Source: Rhodospirillales bacterium (GTDB lineage Bacteria > Pseudomonadota > Alphaproteobacteria > Rhodospirillales > Defluviicoccaceae). From it: a DNA stretch of 52,614 bases. The notes below the pieces were generated by a model. That model was not told the origin of the DNA, made no database searches, and saw nothing but the letters and a program-made list of their open reading frames with translations. The position numbers were made by a program, and so were the translations under genes. The DNA lies in NCBI GenBank assembly GCA_016793875.1, contig JAEULG010000154.1, positions 1 through 52,614 of the forward strand, read 5' to 3'. Shown here one piece after another: positions 47,369 to 52,614 of this stretch; the first letter of the stretch is position 1, and each line of letters begins with the position of its first letter.

Positions 47369-48064
47369 GTGATCGAGACCATTCGCAAGGCCATCCTCGT
47401 TCCGGTCAATCCGGCCGGCCGGCCGTTCATCGGCGGCTTCGCCCTCGCCGCCCTGCTGCTGTGGATGATCTCGGGCTTCCTCGGCATCCTCGGCCTGATC
47501 GCCACCCTGTGGTGCGTCTACTTCTTCCGCGACCCCGACCGCTATACCCCGGTGCGCAGCGGGTTGATCGTCAGCGGCGCCGATGGCATCGTCAGCGCCG
47601 TGGAGCCGGCCGCACCGCCCGCCGAGCTCGGCCTGCCCGACCGCCCGCTGACCCGCATCTCGGTATTCCTCAACGTCTTCGATGTGCACGTTAACCGCCT
47701 GCCGATCGACGGCACCATCGGCGCCGTGCGCTACCGCCCCGGCAAGTTCCTGAATGCCGCTCTCGACAAGGCCAGCGAAGATAACGAGCGCAACGCCGTG
47801 CGCATCGACACGCCGGATGGCGCCGTCGTCGTCGTGCAGATCGCCGGCCTGATCGCCCGCCGGATCAAGTGCTGGATTCGTGAGGGCGAGGCGGCCAAGG
47901 CCGGCGCCCGCTTCGGACTGATCCGCTTCGGCAGCCGGGTCGATGTCTATCTTCCGGAAGGCGTCGCCGCGCTGGTGGCGCCGGGACAGCGCTGCATCGC
48001 CGGCGAGACGGTGATCGCCGATCTGCGGGCGCAGGAGCCGGCGCGGTTGGTGGAGGTACGCTGA
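47369..48064 (+). CDS. psd: Phosphatidylserine decarboxylase proenzyme
   Basis: 231 residues of the short (archaeal/alphaproteobacterial) type. N-terminal hydrophobic helices (about 20-52), then [23 protein letters not shown] and the self-cleavage site Gly188-Ser189 in [12 protein letters not shown], where Ser gives the pyruvoyl group. Makes phosphatidylethanolamine. GTG at 47369 is chosen; GTG 47357 in the same frame is an alternative. Directly precedes pssA. Confidence 0.94.
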   Translation: MIETIRKAILVPVNPAGRPFIGGFALAALLLWMISGFLGILGLIATLWCVYFFRDPDRYTPVRSGLIVSGADGIVSAVEPAAPPAELGLPDRPLTRISVFLNVFDVHVNRLPIDGTIGAVRYRPGKFLNAALDKASEDNERNAVRIDTPDGAVVVVQIAGLIARRIKCWIREGEAAKAGARFGLIRFGSRVDVYLPEGVAALVAPGQRCIAGETVIADLRAQEPARLVEVR

Positions 48065-48065
48065 G

Positions 48066-48884
48066 GTGACATTTGCGGGGGGACCAAGCCAGCGGCAGGA
48101 GCGCCGGCAGCGGCTGAGGGGCCTGCACATCAATCGGATGATTCCCAACGTCATGACCCTGCTGGCCCTGGCAGCGGGGCTGAGCGCCATCCGTCTGGCG
48201 CTGCAAGAGCGCTGGGAACATGCGGTCCTCGCCATCCTCGTCGCCGGCATCCTCGACGGTCTCGATGGCCGCATCGCCCGCATCCTCAAGGGCGCGACCC
48301 GCTTCGGCGCCGAACTCGATTCCCTCTCCGACTTCCTGTGCTTCGGCGTTGCGCCGGCGTTCACCCTCTACCTCTGGTCGCTCCAGCGGGCTGACCGCAT
48401 CGGCTGGGGCCTGGCGCTGCTGCTATGCATCTGCTGCGCGCTCCGCCTCGCCCGCTTCAATGCCGACCTCGACGAGGAGAACCGGCCGCTGTGGACCCGC
48501 AACTTCTTCACCGGTGTTCCCTCGCCGGCGGGAGCGGGACTGGCACTTTCGCCGATGGTGCTGTCATTCCAGATCGACGCCGCCTTCGTCCGCCATCCGC
48601 TGTTCGTCGGCTGCTTCGTACTGGTCACGTCGCTGCTGCTGGTCAGCCGGGTGCGCACGTTCACCTTCAAGAAGGTCCGCATCGCACAGCGCTGGGTTCT
48701 GCCGGCGATGCTCGGCGTTGGCCTCTACCTCGCCCTGCTGTTCAGCACGCCGTGGTCGACACTGACGTTGACGATGGTCGCCTACGTCGCCTCCATTCCG
48801 CTCAGCATGCGCAGCTACGAGCAGCAGCGAGCCCTCCTCGCCGGCAGCGAAGCAGACGCAGCCGCCGGCGAGCCCCGCCGCTGA
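48066..48884 (+). CDS. pssA: CDP-diacylglycerol-serine O-phosphatidyltransferase
   Basis: 272 residues, GTG start one base after the psd stop. The CDP-alcohol phosphotransferase motif is clear in DGLDGRIARILKGATRFGAE followed by LDSLSD. Multiple membrane helices. It makes phosphatidylserine, the substrate of the Psd just upstream, so the pair forms the phosphatidylethanolamine pathway. Confidence 0.95.
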   Translation: MTFAGGPSQRQERRQRLRGLHINRMIPNVMTLLALAAGLSAIRLALQERWEHAVLAILVAGILDGLDGRIARILKGATRFGAELDSLSDFLCFGVAPAFTLYLWSLQRADRIGWGLALLLCICCALRLARFNADLDEENRPLWTRNFFTGVPSPAGAGLALSPMVLSFQIDAAFVRHPLFVGCFVLVTSLLLVSRVRTFTFKKVRIAQRWVLPAMLGVGLYLALLFSTPWSTLTLTMVAYVASIPLSMRSYEQQRALLAGSEADAAAGEPRR

Positions 48885-49277
48885 GGACCCTGCCCCATCG
48901 CCTCATCGCCAGCAGGATCCCTCCTCTCTCCAGCAGGCCTCTGCTACTGACGGGCTCAGCGGTCCGGTTGCCGTAGCGATCCGTCGTCCGTCCGTTTTGT
49001 CGCCGCGCCCGTGCCTCACCTAAGGCGCATCGTGCGGCGGGTCGTCCTGCATCACCAAGCATGGCTTGCAGTTGGCTCCAGAGGTTCCGCCTGTCGGCCG
49101 CGTTAGTCACCCGGATAAGTATTAACATAGCTGTCGAGTATAATGTTAATGGCGCATCATGTTTGAATGTTGCAATATATCCTTTGCCGAGTTATGTTTC
49201 CCGGGGGGTGTTAAGTAACATTCCAATATGGGCAAGCGGTCTAACAGTAAATTGGCTCGCTTACGGAGGATTATACT
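48885..49277. other. AT-rich promoter region of the secreted protease
   Basis: From about 49090 the sequence is visibly richer in A+T than anywhere else in the window. It contains a consensus -10 TATAAT at 49139-49144 on the plus strand, though no clear -35 lies 17 bases upstream, and a second possible pair TTGCAA/TTATGT about 40 bases on. GGAGG (49265-49269) is the ribosome site for the GTG at 49278. No gene is supported before it. Confidence 0.45.
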
Positions 49278-50480
49278 GTGAAAATAATACTATCTGGCGA
49301 GACGTGGTCAGGTATGATGCGGCTAGGCGCGGGCGTTGCCACGACCACAGTATTGGCCGGAGTACTCTTGGGATCGATGCCAAGTGGCGTCGTTCTGGCC
49401 GCCGACCCTCAGATCGTGCAGAAGGGCACGCTCACCGGGGTCATTCTACCGAAACAGACTAGTCAGGCGGAAACGATCGACTTCGCCAATGCCAAACCCA
49501 TGCCGCTCCCCAAAACGACCCTGACGCCGGCTTCGCTGCAGAGTGCCCTGCTGGATGCACAGCCGCTGGGACGGCCGGGCGGGGTTGCCGGCAAGCAGGG
49601 GAACGGCCGCCAGACGCCAGAGATTTTGGTGCCTGCCAAAGCAATCTCCGAGAGCGATGCCAACGCCGTCGCGCCGGAAGCATACGGAACATCGAACCAT
49701 CCGTTTACCACCAGCCGCGCCAATCCGACGGGCGGTAAGGTGACCAACCTTTATCCGTTCCGTGCTGCTGGCAAGCTGTTCTTCAATATCGGTGCCAGCA
49801 CTTATCTTTGTTCAGCATCGCTGATCAAGAAGGGGCTGGTCGTTACTGCCGCGCACTGCGTCGCCAACTTTGGCGCAAGGCAGTTCTACTCAAACTGGCG
49901 ATTCGTGCCCGGCTACGATAATGGCGCCGCGCCCTACGGGACATGGACGGCGGCGAACGCCTGGGTGCTGACCTCCTACTTGAATGGTACGGAAGCCTGC
50001 GCCCAATACGGCGTCATATGCCCGAACGATGTCGCGGTCCTCAGGCTCACCCCCAAGTCGGGTGCCTATCCCGGCACCCAGACCGGCTTTTATGGCTACG
50101 GCTGGAACGGATACGGATTTACACCCACCAATCTGGCGCAGATCACCCAGCTCGGCTACCCGGTCGCGCTCGACGGCGGCCTGCTGATGGAACGGACCGA
50201 TTCTTACGGCTTCGTCAGCAGCAGCAACTCCAACAATACCATCATCGGCTCGCTGCAGACGGGTGGATCGAGTGGCGGCCCGTGGCTGGTGAACCTTGGC
50301 GTCGCGCCGACCCTGTCGGGAACCACCACGGGTTCCGGGGCCAACCGCAACAACGTCGTCGGCGTCACCAGCTGGGGTTACGTCAGCACCGCCATCAAGC
50401 AACAAGGCGCATCGCCCTTCACCAGCAACAACATCGTTCCGCTGGTTACCGCCGGATGCAACGGTAGCACCGCCTGCTAA
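49278..50480 (+). CDS. Secreted trypsin-like serine protease
   Basis: 400 residues. Signal peptide (hydrophobic about 15-41), a pro-region of about 110 residues, then a chymotrypsin-fold domain from about 150. The triad is His193 (VVTAAHCV), Asp251 (NDVAVLRL) and Ser332 (GGSSGGPWL; the usual Asp before Ser is Ser). Cysteines near 178/194, 241/248 and 393/400 are placed for disulfides. The mature part is Tyr/Gly/Asn-rich, unlike the Ala/Arg-rich neighbours. GTG start, preceded by a GGAGG eight bases upstream. Probably exported to the periplasm or medium; substrate unknown. Confidence 0.88.
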   Translation: MKIILSGETWSGMMRLGAGVATTTVLAGVLLGSMPSGVVLAADPQIVQKGTLTGVILPKQTSQAETIDFANAKPMPLPKTTLTPASLQSALLDAQPLGRPGGVAGKQGNGRQTPEILVPAKAISESDANAVAPEAYGTSNHPFTTSRANPTGGKVTNLYPFRAAGKLFFNIGASTYLCSASLIKKGLVVTAAHCVANFGARQFYSNWRFVPGYDNGAAPYGTWTAANAWVLTSYLNGTEACAQYGVICPNDVAVLRLTPKSGAYPGTQTGFYGYGWNGYGFTPTNLAQITQLGYPVALDGGLLMERTDSYGFVSSSNSNNTIIGSLQTGGSSGGPWLVNLGVAPTLSGTTTGSGANRNNVVGVTSWGYVSTAIKQQGASPFTSNNIVPLVTAGCNGSTAC

Positions 50481-50501
50481 CACCTCCCCTGGCATCCCCT
50501 G

Positions 50502-50540
50502 GGCGGCCTGCAACCCGGCGGTTGCAGGCCGCCTTGTCGT
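50502..50540 (+). terminator. Terminator after the protease gene
   Basis: Perfect 14-bp stem (50502-50515 with 50520-50533; GGCGGCCTGCAACC and its complement) and CGGC loop, 22 bases past the stop, followed by TTGTCGT. The stem is strong but the T-run poor. Confidence 0.65.
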
Positions 50541-50669
50541 GTTCAAGACCCTCCACAGCGCCATCGGCGCGCTCGCCAGACTTTTCGGCGATCTTCTGTG
50601 TGCTGGTTGACACTGCCGCTGCAAGCGAAGCGGTATGCCTTCGGGGATGGTCCCCACCGAGGCATTTCC

Positions 50670-52067
50670 ATGGAAACAAACCGGGCAGCGGGTACGGCGC
50701 ACCGCTGCAAGCACGCCGTCGTCATCGGCGGCAGCATCGCCGGGCTGCTGGCCAGCCGGGTGCTGGCCGAGCACTGCGAGCGGGTGACGCTGGTCGAGCG
50801 CGACCGTTTTCCGGACACAGCCGTTCCGCGCAAGGGCCTGCCGCAGGCCCACCACCTGCATGTCCTGCTGGCGCGCGGCCGCGAGGCTCTCGAAGAGCTG
50901 TTCCCCGGCATCGGCGAGGAACTGGCCGCCGCGGGCGCCGAGATGATCGACGCCGGACAGGACATCGCCTGGCTGACCCGGTCCGGCTGGGGCGCGCGGT
51001 TCCGCTCCGAGATCTGCTCCTTCGCCTGCAGCCGGCCGCTCGTCGATCATGTGCTTCGGCGGCGGGTCACCGCCATCGGCAACGTCGCGATCAGGGAGGC
51101 GAGCGAGGTGACCGCGCTGCAATTCACCACCGACGCTCGCCAGGCCGTGGGCGCGGTCGTCAGCCGCCGCGACCGGAGCTCGCCCGGCCGTGAGGAGATC
51201 GCCGCCGACCTGATCGTCGATGCCAGCGGTCGCAACTCGCGGACGCCGGAATGGCTGAAGGCAGCAGGCTCCGCCGTTCCGGAAGAAACCGTGGTCGACG
51301 CGCACCTGGGCTACGCGAGCCGTCTCTACCGGCGGCCGGACGCGGCATCCGCCGACTGGAAATGCCTCTATGTGCAGGCGGCCCCGCCTGAGCGGACCCG
51401 CGGAGGCGTCGCCTTCGCCATCGAAGGCAACCGCTGGATCGTCACCCTCGGCGGCATCGGCGGCGATTATCCGCCGACTGCCGAGGCCGGTTTCCGGCAG
51501 TTCATGGGCAGCCTTGCCAGCCGCGAGCTGGCCGATGTCGTGGAACACGCCGAGCCGCTGTCGCCGATCGCCGGCTTCCGCGCCACCGAGAACCGCTGGC
51601 GCCACTACGAGCGGCTCGCCGCCCAACCCGAAGGCCTGCTGGTGCTGGGCGATGCCGCCTGCGCCTTCAACCCGGTCTATGGCCAGGGCATGACCATGGC
51701 GGCGCTGGGCGCGCTGGTGCTTCGGCAGAGCCTGCGCCAGACCTTCGCCGCGCGGCCGGCAAGCCCCCCTGACGGGCTGGCGAGGCGGTTCCAGCACGCG
51801 TTGGCCCACCTCAACAAGGCGCCGTGGTTGCTGGCGACCAGCGAGGACTTCCGTTCGCCGCTATTCGACGGTGCCCGCCCCGGTCTTTCCAGCCGGCTGA
51901 TGCACCGCTATCTCGACCGTCTCGTCGCCCATACCACCCGCGATCAGGACCTCCGCAAGGTGTTCCTCGGCGTCCTCCACATGGTCCGCCCGTCCGCCAT
52001 GCTGTTCCGCCCCGACACCTTCGCGAAGGTCATGCTCCGCCCCCGGCCGCCGGTGATCCCGTCATGA
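50670..52067 (+). CDS. FAD-dependent oxidoreductase
   Basis: 465 residues from the ATG at 50670. FAD-binding AVVIGGSIAGLLASRVL (near 20), the DASGR segment around 190, and LVLGDAACAFNPVYGQGMTMAA (around 335) place it in the UbiH/geranylgeranyl-reductase-like group of flavoproteins. No close pathway relative could be named. It overlaps the downstream hydrolase by ATGA, so the two probably act in one pathway. The gap before it holds the protease terminator. Confidence 0.83.
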   Translation: METNRAAGTAHRCKHAVVIGGSIAGLLASRVLAEHCERVTLVERDRFPDTAVPRKGLPQAHHLHVLLARGREALEELFPGIGEELAAAGAEMIDAGQDIAWLTRSGWGARFRSEICSFACSRPLVDHVLRRRVTAIGNVAIREASEVTALQFTTDARQAVGAVVSRRDRSSPGREEIAADLIVDASGRNSRTPEWLKAAGSAVPEETVVDAHLGYASRLYRRPDAASADWKCLYVQAAPPERTRGGVAFAIEGNRWIVTLGGIGGDYPPTAEAGFRQFMGSLASRELADVVEHAEPLSPIAGFRATENRWRHYERLAAQPEGLLVLGDAACAFNPVYGQGMTMAALGALVLRQSLRQTFAARPASPPDGLARRFQHALAHLNKAPWLLATSEDFRSPLFDGARPGLSSRLMHRYLDRLVAHTTRDQDLRKVFLGVLHMVRPSAMLFRPDTFAKVMLRPRPPVIPS

Positions 52068-52614
52068 CCGACCTACCGTCGCTCGCCGCCTTCCCCCTCT
52101 ACCACCGCTACGCCGACAACGCCGGCGTGCGCCTCCACTACGCCGCCTGCGGCGAAGCCGGGCCGCCGCTGGTGATGATCCACGGCTTTCCCGACTTCTG
52201 GTTCACCTGGCGCTACCAGATGCCGTCGCTGGCGAAGCACTATCGCCTCGTCGCCATGGACCTGCGCGGCTACAACCTCAGCGACAAGCCGGCCGCCACC
52301 GCCGACTACGAGATGGCCAAGCTGGTTGGCGATGTCGCCGCCGTCATCGGCGCGCACGGCGGCGGCCGTTCTGTCGTCGTCGGCCATGACTGGGGCGGTG
52401 CGATCGCCTGGGCACTGGCGACGCTGCGCCCCGAGCTGGTCAGCGCCCTCATCGTCCTCAACCTGCCGCACCCGCTCTGCCTGCTGCGCGAGCTGGCGGC
52501 AAACCCGGCCCAACAGGCGGCCAGCGCCTACGCCCGCGGCTTTCAGCAGCCGGGAGCGGAGCAGGCGCTGCGCCAGGACGAGATGCTCGCCTGGATCAGC
52601 GATGCCGGCGCGCG
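52064..52614 (+). CDS. Alpha/beta hydrolase (epoxide hydrolase-like), 3'-truncated
   Basis: First 183 residues, cut by the window end. HGFPDFWFTWRYQ is the oxyanion HGXP motif, and GHDWGG carries the nucleophile Asp (position after GH) seen in epoxide hydrolases and haloalkane dehalogenases, rather than the Ser of esterases. Starts inside the stop of the FAD enzyme. A flavoprotein that oxidises and a hydrolase that opens the product would fit together, but substrate is unknown. Confidence 0.85.
   Translation, partial: MTDLPSLAAFPLYHRYADNAGVRLHYAACGEAGPPLVMIHGFPDFWFTWRYQMPSLAKHYRLVAMDLRGYNLSDKPAATADYEMAKLVGDVAAVIGAHGGGRSVVVGHDWGGAIAWALATLRPELVSALIVLNLPHPLCLLRELAANPAQQAASAYARGFQQPGAEQALRQDEMLAWISDAGA

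Noticed and set aside
50607..50612. TTGACA as -35 of a promoter for the FAD oxidoreductase gene
   Set aside because: No acceptable -10 lies 16-18 bases downstream (GCGGTA).

Overview
The window is about 52.6 kb of GC-rich, gene-dense bacterial chromosome. Several conserved gene orders point to an alphaproteobacterium, most likely a Rhodospirillales-type organism: rplM-rpsI-argC, recA next to alaS, trxB-lysR, flgBC-fliE-fliQR-flhB-cckA, and a DUF2066 / AI-2E permease / hdaA unit divergent from purM-purN. A cowN-type gene with a sigma-54 promoter suggests the host fixes nitrogen. No nif gene, phage, insertion sequence, CRISPR array or rRNA was seen. The lineage call is inference from gene order and protein flavour, not from a marker search.

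Layout. 1-915: two related small secreted proteins on the minus strand, one continuing into collagen-like Gly-X-Y repeats that run off the window edge. 1260-4974: an Mla/Pqi-type phospholipid transport operon (STAS-MlaE permease, ATPase, MCE protein, lipoprotein). 4975-5589: a gene-free stretch whose plus strand carries hairpins ending in a strong intrinsic terminator, a candidate small RNA. 5590-8019: LysR regulator, thioredoxin reductase, Pmp3-like peptide. 8119-10260: an unusual protein with a GIY-YIG-like N-terminus and a half-glycosyltransferase C-terminus. 10510-14465: tadA, ZIP transporter, stand-alone RAM domain, DEAD-box helicase, ndk. 14498-19464: purN, purM, then DUF2066 protein, AI-2E family permease and hdaA. 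19508-21810: tRNA-Phe, argC, rpsI, rplM. 22215-27577: DsrE-like and DUF2946-like exported proteins, typA, and a divergent EF-G paralogue. 27634-35019: flavodoxin-fold oxidoreductase, purD, xseA, corA, alaS. 35173-36612: cowN and recA. 36941-38320: LuxR-type regulator. 38350-43280: flagellar export and rod genes with a cckA-like hybrid kinase. 43393-44840: TPR protein and methylmalonyl-CoA decarboxylase-like protein. 44915-48884: small membrane protein, mtgA, LysM protein, psd, pssA. 49278-52614: secreted trypsin-like protease behind an AT-rich promoter region, then an FAD oxidoreductase overlapping an alpha/beta hydrolase cut by the window end.

Most of the window is housekeeping: purine synthesis, translation, tRNA modification, DNA repair, envelope lipid synthesis and transport, flagellar assembly. 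Envelope themes recur: Mla transport, psd/pssA, mtgA, the LysM protein. Regulation visible in the DNA includes sigma-70-like promoters for rplM and the helicase gene, a near-consensus LexA box at recA, and a GG-N10-GC sigma-54 element placed just upstream of cowN. The accessory-looking parts, and the best places to look for something new, are the two ends, the chimeric protein at 8119-10260, the candidate RNA at about 5334-5501, and the cowN insertion between recA and alaS.
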